Source of the DNA: Paragordius varius | Lineage: Eukaryota > Nematomorpha | Direction: 5' to 3' | Assembly (NCBI GenBank): GCA_964247055.1 | Contig: OZ176054.1 | Location: 7,936,001-8,000,000, forward strand | DNA length: 64,000 bases | Shown: piece by piece, positions 26,985 to 39,049 of the stretch | Position numbering within the stretch: position 1 is the first letter of the stretch | How the letters are laid out: every line of letters begins with the position of its first letter | The notes under the pieces: generated by a model | What the model saw: only the letters and a program-made list of their open reading frames with translations | Database searches by the model: none | Told to the model about the DNA's origin: nothing | Program-made: the position numbers and the translations under genes

Positions 26985-27262
26985 GGCCAACCGAGACTCT
27001 ATGTGCGGCCCGCAAAAATTTTAAAATCCAGAAATTATAAAATGCTCACAAATCTTAACAAATTTGATATTTCCTTAACAAATTTTTAAATAACTCAATT
27101 CAAGTGGTCAGAACTAGAAAAAATGCTATACTGTGTTTGCATTTTACAGTTTTATGTTTAAAATCTAATTTCCTTAAAAATGCCCATATATTTTTCAAGT
27201 GCGGCCCGCCAAATTTTTTGAATCAAAAATTTGTGTTGAAGACCCCTTCTTAGACCTTGGGT
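26985..27262 (-). mobile_element. hAT MITE, family copy 2
   Basis: Starts gggtggccaacc with gtgcggcccgc just inside and ends near gaccccttct. Its reverse complement carries the block shared with the copies at 22570 and 58722 (aaaatatatgggcatt, gattttaaacataaaactgt). About 280 bp, non-coding, inverted relative to the other two copies. Confidence 0.7.
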
Positions 27263-27319
27263 AACAAATGTTACATATGATGGTGTGCACTCTCATAAAT
27301 TAATTAAATTTTTATTGTA

Positions 27320-28004
27320 TATACCATTTGCACTTCAAGAGTGTCCTTGAACACTTCAAGTTGGTCCTTGAACAATTCAAGTTGGTCCTTGAACAGTTCA
27401 AGTTGGTTCTTGACCAGTTTAAGTTGGTCCTTGAACACTTCAAGTTGGTCCTTTGACTTTTTTGTTTTGTTTTTAATTTTTATCAATCAAATCGTAAATA
27501 ATTCATGTATTTTATTGTTTTTAACATATTTTCTATTATTTACATGAATTTTAAATTGATATCAACTTTTAATCTTTAAGAAACCGTATTTCTTTATCAA
27601 TTTCTTGAAGTTTTGGGTATTTATAAGATTTTAACATGAAATGAAAAAATATATAAGTTTTCTGGGTTATTAATTAAAATTTTTCATTAAAATCTTTTAA
27701 AAGTCAATAATTTTGTTCAATTGAAAAAAAATAGTTTGAAACAAAAAAGTGGTTTTTCAATAAAAATTTTTAATTTTAAATGAATAAATATAAAATAAAT
27801 AAAGAAAATTAGGTTAATAAATAATAAAATAAATGCAAAAATTATGGTTATATTAAAATTTATAAATTTTAAGTACCAACTTGAAATGTTTAAGGACCAA
27901 CTTGAACTGTTCAAGGACCAACTTGAACTGTTCAAGGACCAACTTGAACTGTTCAAGGACCAACTTGAATTGTTCAAGGACACTCTTGAAGTGCAAATGG
28001 TATA
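27320..28004. mobile_element. Fold-back element with 21-bp tandem-repeat arms (copy 2)
   Basis: Starts tataccatttgcacttcaag and ends with its exact reverse complement at 28004. Just inside each end stands an array of a 21-bp unit (cttgaacagttcaagttggtc on the left, its complement on the right), four to five units per arm. The arms enclose about 420 bp of AT-rich spacer. The unit is itself partly palindromic (gaacagttc). Because 21 is a multiple of 3, both strands show open repeat frames of seven residues (LELFKDQ on one), which I read as a by-product. A decayed relative lies at 1756-2222. Confidence 0.85.
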
Positions 28005-28439
28005 TTTAAAGGTTGGTTGTGTTTTAATCTTTTATGCTAGAATTTTTCTATCGGTATTAACTTTTTGCTTGAATAAGAACAAGAGATTAATACCAGGTAG
28101 GTTAACCTAATATTATTTTAATTCCTATTTCGTTAAATAACTACCAATATTCTTACTACCACTTTATAATTATAATTTCCATGTATTGTTCCAAAACATT
28201 ATATAATAGCGTAAGTTACGTAATTTTAAATATTAAAATCCGAAATCAATTAAACATTTAATAACTATTCGCGACGATTCTTGTGGCCTGAGGATAACGG
28301 ATAAGCGAGAAATAGGCTCTCTGTAATCGTTGAAGGAATAGGTATAGGATAAAAGAAATTATGTAGCTGAAAACAAGTTAGTCACAAAAAAGAAAAAAGG
28401 TGTGGTTTCTATGCGTCGTTGAGGCTGAATCCAGTATAA
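28005..28439. other. Spacer between fold-back element and F-box gene
   Basis: AT-rich, no gene or clear element. On the reverse strand it would contain the 3' UTR of the F-box/LRR gene. Confidence 0.4.
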
Positions 28440-29644
28440 TTATACATTTACAATAAAAATAATGAAAGTCTGAGATTTTGCATAAATTTTTTTATTAATG
28501 TACGATTTCAGTGTTTTAACCAGACTATTGCACCTTTGAAAAAAACTGCCTCCAAAAAAATGGATACCTGGCGCACATTCTTGATACGACGGTATTTGTA
28601 ACAGCTTTGCATTCGGAAAAGTCAATAATATAAAGATATGGCATAATGTGATCGAAAAAATTGAGAAACCCATTTTCAGTAAATTTTTTACTTCTTGCCA
28701 TTTTCAGATGTTTGATTGTGTCCAACTTCTAAAATATATAATTTATATGATAAGACAAACACTCATTTGTTGTGCATGCAATTTAGAAGTTCAAGGAGTA
28801 AAAGCGTGCTAAGCAGAAAGGCAGCCCAAAAACATAAAGCCATATACAATACCACAATATTGCCCAATGAGACATCGGTTAACTTACAAGCTGTGTGAAT
28901 CAATAAAGTTTCTAGCTTCTTGCAGTTATCTATCACTGATTCTAGTCCATTATCAGTAATATAAGAACCATCGATTTCCAATTTTTTTAAACTAATACCG
29001 CGTTCTCTAGAAAGACACTGTAAACCAATATCAGTAATAGTTGTTATTCCCTTAAGTGTCAGAATTTGAAGTTCGATCAGTGGTGCGGAAAGTGTCGATA
29101 ATGCAAGATCGTTTACATTATCATAATTAAGTTTCAATACATTAAGGTGTTTAAAATGGCCTAAAACGCAGAATGCATCTTCATTTATACACCCACACGC
29201 TTTTAGGTAAAGGATTTGTAAATGAGGACATATCTGAATAAGTAATTCAATAAATAGTTCATCCACACCATGACATCCTGTAACATCTAGCAATTTAAGG
29301 TCATATATGTAAGGAGACATTAGTAATAATTCATCATAATTTAAATTTTCCCTTCCTTTTAATACTAATCGTTGAACACCTACTACCTTTGCGCTTTCTT
29401 CAGCGTTTTTCAGTTTAAATTTATCTTGAGGGGTAAGAGCCTTGGACATTATTTTGATAATTTTTCCGATTGAAAAACGAGGAAAGGGTTCAAAATCCAA
29501 ATCTCTCCATAACAAAGGGTTATTTGCATATTCATAAAATTGTTTGGATAACGGTGCTATACGGACAGATAGTTCTTGAGGTGTAAAATGTCTTAAAATT
29601 ATATTTATTACATTTGTTGGAAGGTTTTCGATGCTTACCATCAT
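28440..29644 (-). CDS. F-box and leucine-rich-repeat protein (FBXL-like), 3 exons
   Basis: Probably a substrate receptor of an SCF ubiquitin ligase. Exons on the reverse strand: 29644-28853, 28728-28568, 28533-28440, in phase, 348 aa. Residues 4-50 form an F-box (IENLPTNVINIILRHF ... LWRDLDF) that would bind SKP1. From about residue 110 on there are cysteine-type LRRs, recognised by repeats such as LKLLDVTGCHGVDELFIELL, LQILYLKACGCINEDAF and LKKLEIDGSYITDNGLESV. The last two exons continue the LRR pattern (LDTIKHLKMARSKKFTENG). The second intron is only 34 nt; if it is not removed, the protein ends about 18 residues later at a TGA-type stop, so either C-terminus is possible. I cannot name the FBXL subfamily. 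It is transcribed away from transketolase across 94 bp. Confidence 0.82.
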
Positions 29645-29738
29645 AAAATTATTAATACTTTTTTAATTAAAAAATAAAGACTGATAAGTAACAATTTTCC
29701 CACATCTTCATATCCCTTTCACCTGACATTGAAAAATC
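29645..29738. promoter_or_regulatory. Shared divergent promoter region, 94 bp
   Basis: The start codons of the F-box/LRR gene (reverse) and transketolase (forward) are only 94 bp apart, so both 5' UTRs and the promoters must fit in or overlap this interval. It is AT-rich on the F-box side and has a pyrimidine-rich run (ttttcccacatcttcatatccc) on the transketolase side. No known motif is certain. Confidence 0.55.
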
Positions 29739-32700
29739 ATGAGTGATACAGATTTGCAAGTTTTGAAAGATGTGGCTAATAAATTGAGAATTCATTCAAT
29801 CAAATCTACTAATGCGGCCGGTTCTGGGTATAAAGTTCTTAATATTAAAATAGACATCCAACAAGTTGCTGTTCGTGCGCTGAAATAATGTCCGTTTTAT
29901 TTTTTAACGAAATGCATTATGTCCCTAATGATCCTAGAAATCCCGCAAACGATAAATTTATTTTATCAAAAGGTCATTGTGCACCTATACTTTATGCCTG
30001 TTGGGCCGAAGCTGGACATATACCGGTTGAAAAATTGTTAACTCTACGCAAATTCGATTCCGATTTGGAAGGTCACCCGACACCTGTATTTATATAAAAT
30101 AATTTTTAGATTTTGGATTTTATTGATGTTGCTACCGGATCGCTGGGACAAGGTTTGGCGATAGCTTGTGGGATGGCTTACACGGCAAAATATCTGGAAA
30201 AGCAAAAGTTTATGTTTTTTTAAAAATTTTTAATCCATATATACAGTAAAAAATGAATTTATACAGGCGAAACGTTAAAACTAAAATTTAAATATATAAT
30301 TGAAAAAGAACCATATTAAACCTATAAATCAATAACACTCAATTATAATGATTTAATATTATAATTACACAGTTTATGTGGGAAAAATCGAGGTTTAAAA
30401 AGAATGCTCAACTTTTAAAAAAATTTGTCCTTTAGTTTTTACAATTTATCTACAGTTATTTTTACCGTATTTTCACTACTTTTTTTATACCTAATAATGA
30501 ATTATATTTAGGGCCCCTTCCCGGATTTACTGTTTGATGGGAGATGGTGAATGTGCTGAAGGTAGTATACTTGAAGCGATGAATTTCGCTTCATTTTACA
30601 AACTTGACAATCTGGTTGCCATCATCGATGCCAATCAATTGGGTCAAAGTGGACCAACTCTCATACAAATTGAACACAATGTTGATGGATATGCAAAACG
30701 TGCCGAAGCTTTTGGGTAAAATATTTCATGACTTAACTGATTGATTTGATAATTTAATTTTGTTCATTTGAGCTTTTATAATGAGTTTTCATGCGTTATG
30801 TTCTTTTGCGAGAGCCAACATTGATTCTAAACTGAAATTATGAATTAATTTTAAGTATTTAATCAAGGTTTGCAGGTGATCTGCCGCGTGAATCGCAACT
30901 AATACCAAATATTTCGGGTGCTATAATGGCTTATTATTTAGGGTCTCACCAAATCTGTTATATGATAATCAAATTCATAGGGATATATTCGTTTTGATTT
31001 TTTTCTTTGAGTCAGTATTAAAGACCTTATCAGTCCATTTGATGTTTAATGCCCCACTATACATAACTCAATAAATTTATGACTCATTAATATCATTTTT
31101 ATATTGCGATAATTAACTATGTCCTTGTTTTACCAATTTTTATAAACAAAAATAGTTACATCAGCTCATAGCATTATGGCTATTTGGCCATTTTGTTTGG
31201 TAAATATAATATTTAGAGAAAGATGGAATTGTAACCTCGATATTTACAAAACATTAGATATATCTATTTAAAATTGTTTAAAATTAAATGTTAATGTAAA
31301 ACTTGGTTTGTTTGTTTTTAGCTTCCAAGCCGAAACCATAAATGGTAATAGTGTTGAGGAGTTGTTACGTGCCTTTGATAATGCTCGTGAATGCCGGGAT
31401 AAACCCTATCTGATTGTCGCTAAAACACGTAAGGGTGAAGGCATCGATGCCGTCGTGGGCAAAGAAAATTGGCATGGAAAAGCTTTGGGTGATTTAGCAC
31501 CCAAAGCCATAGAGGAGATTAGTTCACGCATAGTTAATAAGAATTTGCCCATACCGCCCGTCAAGATAAAGACTCCAACTTTCCAGCTTCCCAAACACGA
31601 TTTCACCAAGATCCATGTTAAATTGGCCCAACTCCCGAAATATAAAATGGGGGAAAAGGTAAGTTATTTTTGTTTTTACTACCTCAGAAATATATCTTTT
31701 TGATGAGTATCTTTTATTTAATTTGTGAAGGAATTCGCCATATAATGGCGGTCGGTACACTCTTAAGAATCATTCTTCAATTATTTCGAGATTCGGATAT
31801 TTATATACCTAATTGGCGTTTTTACATCTTTTTCTTATGAAAATGGTTGCTTTTTACATTAATTACATGTTGCTTTTTTGATAACTTTTGACATAAATAT
31901 ATGTGCACATTTAGGTTGCTACACGTATGGCTTATGGTGATGCCCTTGTTAGCCTGGCCGACAATTGTGAATACATTGTAGGTTTGGATGGGGATGTTAA
32001 GAATTCCACCTTCTCCATCAAAATGTACGAAAAATATCCTAAACGCTTCATTGAATGCTACATCGCTGAACAACTTATAGCGGGTGTTTCGGTTGGGTGT
32101 GCCATACGTGATAGGTGTATGCCTTTTGCATCCACCTTCGCATGTTTTTGGAGTCGCGCCTTCGATCAATTCCGTGTAGCTGCTATATCTGGAAGTCGGA
32201 TCAAAGTTTGTGGCAGTCATTGTGGATGCTCTATTGGTGAGTGTTTTTGGTACTTTAACAAATGACTGATAAGTAAATTTTATTATTATTATTATAGCAA
32301 AGATCGTTGTCGATTTATTGCTTTTTCAAAGGATTTTCTCCAGTTTATTCGATTGTAAGCGAGTGCTGTTAGCTGTTAAGAAAGATTGGTTTATTTATTA
32401 TAGTTAAAAGCATAAAACTGATTAAAATTATTATTTAAATTTTATCCTTAGGAGCTTGTAAACATAAAAAAATAACTTAAATTTCTACATTTTTTATTCA
32501 ATTATTATTTTGAACAATTAGATACTACTACTAACAACCAATATTGTTTGTATTTTATTCCACAGATATTATTTGGCTTGTATGTTAAGCTAATTTCAAT
32601 GCACTCATTTCGGTTTACGCCGAAACTTAATAATTTAACTTTACTTATTCTTTATTCTCCTTCATTTCCGTAGGCGAAGACGGGCCATCACAAATGGGTC

Positions 32701-33867
32701 TTGAAGATATCGCCATGTTTCGCACTCTGCCCAAATCACTCGTTATTTATCCCAGTGATGCCGTTTCAACGCACAAAGGACTCGAACTCATGGCTAATTA
32801 CCAGGATGGTGTGTGTTATTTGCGTACTAGTCGCCCAGCCACCCCTGTCATATATTCACCGGAGGAAACGTTTGAAATTGGAAAATCTAAGGTTTATTTT
32901 TGTTTGAATATTTTGGACTATGTACGATTTGAAAGTTACTAGTGGTTAAAATATGGTACATGGGTAAAATTATTTTGTGGGTTTTTTGCCTTGTTTTTTT
33001 TATAAAGTTTGACGTGCATAATTTTATATAAATGCACCTAAAATGTAAATTTTAAATCAGTTATATATTTATTATGTTAGCAACGATATATTTTTTGTGA
33101 TTTCGGATAATGTCAGCAATCGAAAAAAATTTTTGTTGCAAAAAATTATATACCTGAAATACTTTTTAGTCAATCGTTTATTAAAGAAGTATAATTATTA
33201 GGAAACAAAGTGTATTAAAATGTTTTAAAGATATTAATCATATTAATGTTTGATTGTCAAATTTTATTAGATTGTTAAACAAAGCGATAAAGATAAAGTC
33301 ACTATCGTTGGTGCTGGGGTAACTTTGTTTGAAGCTTTAACTGCGGCCGATAAGCTCTCCGCTAAAGGAATCAATGCCTGCATCATTGATTTATTTTGTG
33401 TAAGTTTGGGTTGAAATATATGTTTACAAATTATAATTTATTCATTTTTAAATTTTAGTTTGACAAATTATTGATAATTTGATTGAAAGAACATTTAGTC
33501 AAAAATCTAATTATAAATTAGGTTAAACCGATTGATAGTCAAACCATTTTACAACAAGTCAGAAAGACCGGTGGCAATTTGATTACCGTTGAAGACCATT
33601 ACAGAGAAGGTTTTTTATATACTCAAATAATTGACATACGTTTAATTGTTTCCTAACCAAATTTACAAATTTAATATTTATATAGGTGGTATTGGCGAAG
33701 CAATCAGCTCTGCCCTAGGTATGGAAAAAGATATTCGACACAAAAGTATGTTTGTAACGGGTGTACCTCGTTCTGGGACACCCCATGAAATTATGCAATT
33801 TTTCGGAATCTCCAGTGAAGACATCATCAAAGAGGCAGAAAAGCTGGTGGGTGGTGGTGCTCATTAA
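29739..33867 (+). CDS. TKT: Transketolase, 10 exons
   Basis: Thiamine-diphosphate enzyme of the non-oxidative pentose phosphate pathway, cytosolic. Exons: 29739-29827, 29854-30085, 30110-30207, 30512-30715, 31322-31658, 31915-32236, 32674-32891, 33271-33399, 33522-33609, 33686-33867. All phases fit; 632 aa, against 623 in human. Landmarks: AAGSGHPTS at the N-terminus (formed only after removing the 26-nt intron 1); [16 protein letters not shown]; the ThDP motif GDGECAEGS...[17 protein letters not shown]; the catalytic Glu in [24 protein letters not shown]; the C-terminal [14 protein letters not shown]. Nothing needed for catalysis appears missing. The Met start is followed by the usual DLKN-like N-terminal helix. 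Introns 1 and 2 are 26 and 24 nt, later ones 76-606 nt. Conservation makes this a very secure call. Confidence 0.96.
29828..29853 (+). other. Ultra-short intron, 26 nt (TKT intron 1)
   Basis: GT at 29828-29829, AG at 29852-29853. Removal creates GSGHPTSCC, the invariant transketolase GSGHPTS motif, with the Gly codon split by the junction. Retained, the ThDP-site motif is destroyed and the frame is lost. This is the best-supported short intron in the window. Confidence 0.93.
30086..30109 (+). other. Ultra-short intron, 24 nt (TKT intron 2)
   Basis: GT at 30086-30087, AG at 30108-30109. Removal joins LEGHPTP to [15 protein letters not shown], matching the family. Though 24 is a multiple of 3, the retained form has a TAA in frame, so it must be removed. 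Confidence 0.92.
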
Positions 33868-34157
33868 TTGTGCATAAATGATTGTATATATTACAATATT
33901 TGGCTCACACCTTTTCTGTCATCTTATACGTGATATGACACATTTATCCTAGTTATTTTTTACACAAATTAGCCAGTTATAACTCTGTGATCACATTTTA
34001 GCTTTTAAGGTTGTTCATTTATCCATTCATATTCTATTTACTTTACTTTTTAATCCTAGTAGTTACCAAATGACACAATTGTATGTTATTCACAAACTCT
34101 TTCTTTATTTTATTAATTTTTGAGATATCTATGCATATATTAGCTGTATTATTTAGA

Positions 34158-37100
34158 ATCATGCAAATATGTCTTTTTACATTACGACGCTACATTATCA
34201 TTTTGATTATGACTTTTCATTTTTTCACAATCGACGACACATTTGGACCTCTATGTGAAATTATAACGTTTTTTTCTTTACTACCCTACTCTAATTTTTT
34301 AAAATTAATACATGTACCATATTTATATATAAAATCAAGCTCCAAATTAGCCAATTCTACTATCGTAGACAAATATGATCAACATTTGGATTTAATTTTA
34401 GTTAGTTGTCAATAAATAGTTAAATCTTATCTTTTGATTAATATTGTTTTTCTTTTCAAATTATATTTGAGCTAACACCTACGTGTCAATAAGTTTTATC
34501 GGTCTTTAAATGTTAATCAAGGTTAATCAATCTATAAAAACAATTTTTTTAGTTAATAAGAGATTTTATTATTTTTGATAGCCAATTCGTCAGGTGCAGC
34601 AACATTATATAAAAATAAAAGCCAAAAATTTCACTCTAAATACATTTGTATAAACGGTGAAATATTGTTGTCTAAAAACCTACCTACCTATCTACCAATG
34701 CCTTTATTAAATACAATAAAAAAGATACCTAGGTTAATGTGCATCATATTCTGTTTATTAAAAAATGCAACAATTTCGAAAATAGAGCAAAGTAGGCAGA
34801 GTTTTAAAATACAATTTATTCGCATGTTTTTATGTTATATTTCACATTATTATTATCACTATTCTTGTCTTTAGAAGACTTTTTGTTATATAATTTTTAT
34901 TGTTCATATATTTCTCCTTTTCATCCAAAATTTGGTAAATTTTACAAAATTATTACGCCTCATTTAACAACATTATATCTTCTAGTGTTACAATATCCTT
35001 AAAATTCTAAATTACATTTTTCAATATATGGGGATTTTATTTTTATTGTTTGATCCGTATTCAGAAAAATCGAGTTATAAATTAATAGTTGCACATAAAC
35101 GAAATGTACCCATAGATATCCCTACGTATCCCTTGGAGTTGGATCATTATCTCATTAGCGGTTAGTTTATACCACATTTATTTAGCCTTATCTATGTTCA
35201 TTGAATATATTAAAAAAAAAGATATTCCCTAAAAGTCAACAAAAATTCTAATTTATAGCGTTTTCGATTGGGTAGTGTTGGCTAGCCAGCTCAACGAATT
35301 TTTTAAAATATTTTCTAGTTAGGCTTTTATATGCTCTGTCTATCTATACATAAGATTATGCAGTTAAATATAATAATTTAGGTTCCAAAGTTCTATTAAA
35401 CTTTTTTGCTTTATTTTTTAAAAAAAATTAATTTAAAATAATTCATTTTTATCAATATTGGTGAAATGAACGTTTAAATTGCCACAGTTATACTACTATT
35501 GTCTAGCAATCTACAAATTATAATTTTGTATTTATTATGCTTTTATCTAAGTTCAAATATTTAATATTGTTCCCATACATCCTCTATCTTTAAGAATAAT
35601 TATAGCAGGTCTGGTTAAACATAACTACTAATAGCTGAAAAATTGTTTAGATCAGACAAAAACATATACGCCTTTGTGTAAACAAATCTCTTTTTTTCGA
35701 GTTTGGAGATTTTATAATGTTTTTTCGAAAAGGGTTTCAAAAACAACCAAAATTTAGTAATCAGTATATTTTTGATATATAATTATTTGTAATTGGATAT
35801 GGTTTCGAAAAGGCAACGGTAAACTCAACAAATAACATGTACTAAAATTTTAAGGATATATTTACTAATGATAGTCTGTACTTATTAAGTTATCTTATCA
35901 ATATGAATAATATTTCGTCATAATTTATTTAATTTTATTCCTTTACGGTTTATGTTTTAGTTCAAATACTTTTGAAACGATAAAAATTAACGCTTTTTTT
36001 ATTAAGGAAATTTTTAAATGCTTTATTTTTATTATTTTGTTTTCTACTTAATTTTATGGAGAATAAAATTTTGTTACCTTCTCCATGAACTTGACTTATG
36101 CCAAGTCACGCGCATTTTATCTACCTTTTTGATTATATTTTAAAAAAACGGTAATGGTATTTTTTTGTATAATCATTACGATTATCACAAAATTACGATA
36201 AAAATGCAAAATATTTTTGATAATGTAATCAAAATTACCATAATGTTTTATGAATAAGTTAAATAATCGTGAATAAAATTAGTTTTAATGATGACCTTTT
36301 CTGTCAAACCAAAGTGATAACTTTATTAAAGTTTGTTCCAATAATATTATTCGGCATCCGCGACTATGTCTAGATAGCTAAATATTTTACATTTTAAATT
36401 AATTCTAGAATTTATTGGTAGGAATGTTCTTATTATACAAATGTTTAAAATAGATTATACAATTGTGATATAATTTTTCATATACACTGTATAGATTTAG
36501 TTAGTCTTATCTAAAAAACAAATATATAGACCCATATCTAATATGTTTAGGCGTATTAATACAAATAAAAATTGGAATGAAATGTAAGCTCTAAAGAGTA
36601 TTAGCAAAATTACATAATTAACATTTAATTTTAGTTAATAAATAATTTTCTTTAATAGTGATTTAAAAACCAGCTAGCTGTAATCTGAATTGGAAATTTA
36701 TGTATTTAACTTATCAGTAAAGTTAAGATATGCTAAAAATGCTTTTTACGGCATAAAATTTTAATACAAGTGCTATTTTTGATTTTGGTATAAGCGACCA
36801 AAATTTTGTTTATATAAGACGATCTAAACAAGAAAAATCTAAAGAAAATTTTTATTTAATGTTAGGTCTTGAAGGCAAAAATGGAAATCTGTCAAAAAAG
36901 ATGGGTCATTCATGTGATTTCCTCAAGCGAAATGCGTTTGGCTTAGATTTGAAAGGGAGATTTGGAGTATTGATAGATGATGATAATAATAACTCTAATC
37001 CAGTATTGCACAGAGGTTCCGAAATTCTATGGCAATTTTTTGATCAAAACAATTTAACAACAGGTACTAAAAACAGTAATAAAATGGATTATTCTGCCAT

Positions 37101-38500
37101 GTCAAAGTATATCACTGACTTAAATTCCTTACTAAACAGTTATAACCAATTCCAACCATTTCAAATAGTTGTTGGACAATTGGGATCCTATTATGGTCCG
37201 GGATTAAAGAACTCATCATCAACTAAAATTAATGTAATACTACTTTCAGCCTTATATCAATTAAGCATTTTTTATAAAAATTTGTAAATGTAGCTTTTTA
37301 AAAAATAATATATTGTACTTCGACAATTTTTTAGAGTAATCGAGAACCAGGTAACATTTACAAAGACTAGCTTAATTATACCCTGTGTTAATATGAAAAA
37401 AAATTCATGTGTCACATTTGCATAAAAAAATTAAAAAATATTAAATTTATCCAACACTTTTCTTGGCAAAGCGTTCTTTATATATAATATACTAAAACCT
37501 TCTTATTATTTCTAATATATATATCAATAATTCAAATAAAACGCTTATTGTAGAAAAAAACCATATTGCATGATTCGGGTTACGAAGATGCGATATCGTC
37601 TTCAAACGATGATGTAACCAACAGTGCTAATAGTAAAAATTACGAAAGTTGGCGCTTGGATTATATTAATACCCATGCAAACATAAGAGAGCAATTGTCA
37701 CCAGGAAATATATATACTTTTTCTAGTTCTGGAAAGAAGTCTACAAAATTTTATGATTCCGATTATGAAGCTAATATTGCCAAGGGGAAAGAGAAATTTG
37801 CACAGATCATACAAGAATATGGTCAACATCCAAGACACAATTGCAAATTGGTTAAAGAAATGTTAAATTTGATGAAAAGCGATGAATAGTAATTTTTATC
37901 CTATTTTTTTTAAATAGAGTCCATGTTTATATATTTTTTCATTTAATGTGTTATAAGTAATTTTTGTGGTTAAAGCTAGAAAACTTATTGATTTTGATAA
38001 AGTTTGCATTATCCAACATTATATTTCTTTAGAGAACAGCCAAAAAAACTATTAAATCAAATATGATTTGTCAGGTTTTGTTTTTTTATGACTCCCAACC
38101 GTAACAGTTCTTTTCGCTTAATTAATATAGTTTTATTTAACATTCGAACTCTTTATTGAAATAAAAAGTATTATAGCGTCGTCTTTTATAAAAGTATTAT
38201 CATCATCCTAAATATTTAATTTTCTAAATTATTAATTAATATGATAGCCCAGAAAAATGTTTGCAAGATGAATCATCATCAGTTATAGCGCAACATATCT
38301 CCAAAAATATGGATAGAAATGTATCCACGCAAAAATTGACTGTTAATAGAGACTCTCTCTCCATAATTAGCTTACTGGTAATTGACAATTTCGAAAATGT
38401 TGATGTAATAGAAGCTAGACAAGAACTGCAAGGAAATATAGGAGATATATGGAATCCAACCCGTTATTCTTTTAATCTTCGATACGGCAAACATTTATAA
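34158..38500 (+). CDS. Unrecognised protein with N-terminal hydrophobic segment, about 5 exons
   Basis: I do not recognise the family. Exon chain with fitting phases: 34158-34404, 35065-35160, 36866-37233, 37554-37888, 38248-38500, giving 432 aa. The first exon encodes MQICLFTLRR and then a hydrophobic run (YIIILIMTFHFF), like a signal peptide or signal anchor, followed by a second hydrophobic stretch. Later parts are soluble and low in cysteine. They include dibasic sites (SKK, LKR) around MGHSCDFLKRNAFGLDL, an acidic Asp/Asn run, HDSGYEDAISSS, YESWRLDYINTHANIRE, and a C-terminus ending NLRYGKHL. A secreted or membrane protein, perhaps a processed precursor, is possible but unproven. An additional open segment at 34582-34732 has an acceptor and a donor but would not connect in phase to the next exon. 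The first exon is the weakest; the three 3' exons are more secure. Confidence 0.5.
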
Positions 38501-39049
38501 ACATGAGAGTACCTCTCGGAAAACCTAAGTTTTTTAATTTTCAAAAGATGATTTATAGTCATGATTTCTAGTCTTAAAGCTAATGCCAAAAATTATTATA
38601 TTGTTTTATTTATATAATATTTATTTACTTATTAAATAAACCAAATGATTCGAATAATATGAAAAAATAATCATTCTTAGATTGTAAAAGTTTCAACTGT
38701 TATTATTTGCAAATAAATTTGCTCTGCTATGCTGTTTGTAAATAGAAACATTTTTTAAAAAAATTTCTGCTTTTAAGAAAAAGATAGCAACGCACCAACC
38801 TTTTATATATTAATAAATGAAGGCCTTATTTTCGGAAAAACGTGTAAGCCCATTTATCAAAAGTGTATATTTTTATTTAGCCCCCCTCCCCCGTTTTCAA
38901 TTTATCCCCTAAAACCTTGTAAAATCACATTTTTGTTGCAAAAAATAGCCATTAAAAATAAATTTTTAAATAATTGCGCAATGTTATGAGACTGTAGCGT
39001 TTCAATTAAAAGGAAAAAAAAAATATTAATGACTTTTTTTTGAATTAGC

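Noticed and set aside
27341-27547. Open frames of Ser/Trp-rich or LELFKDQ heptad repeats in the fold-back arms
   Set aside because: They arise because the 21-bp arm unit is a multiple of three and lacks stops on both strands. The unit belongs to a non-coding element with inverted arms, so no coiled-coil protein is claimed.
34582-34732. Possible cassette exon in the orphan gene
   Set aside because: It has an AG before and a GT after and an open frame, but it cannot join the exon at 35065 without a stop. It was left out of the main chain.
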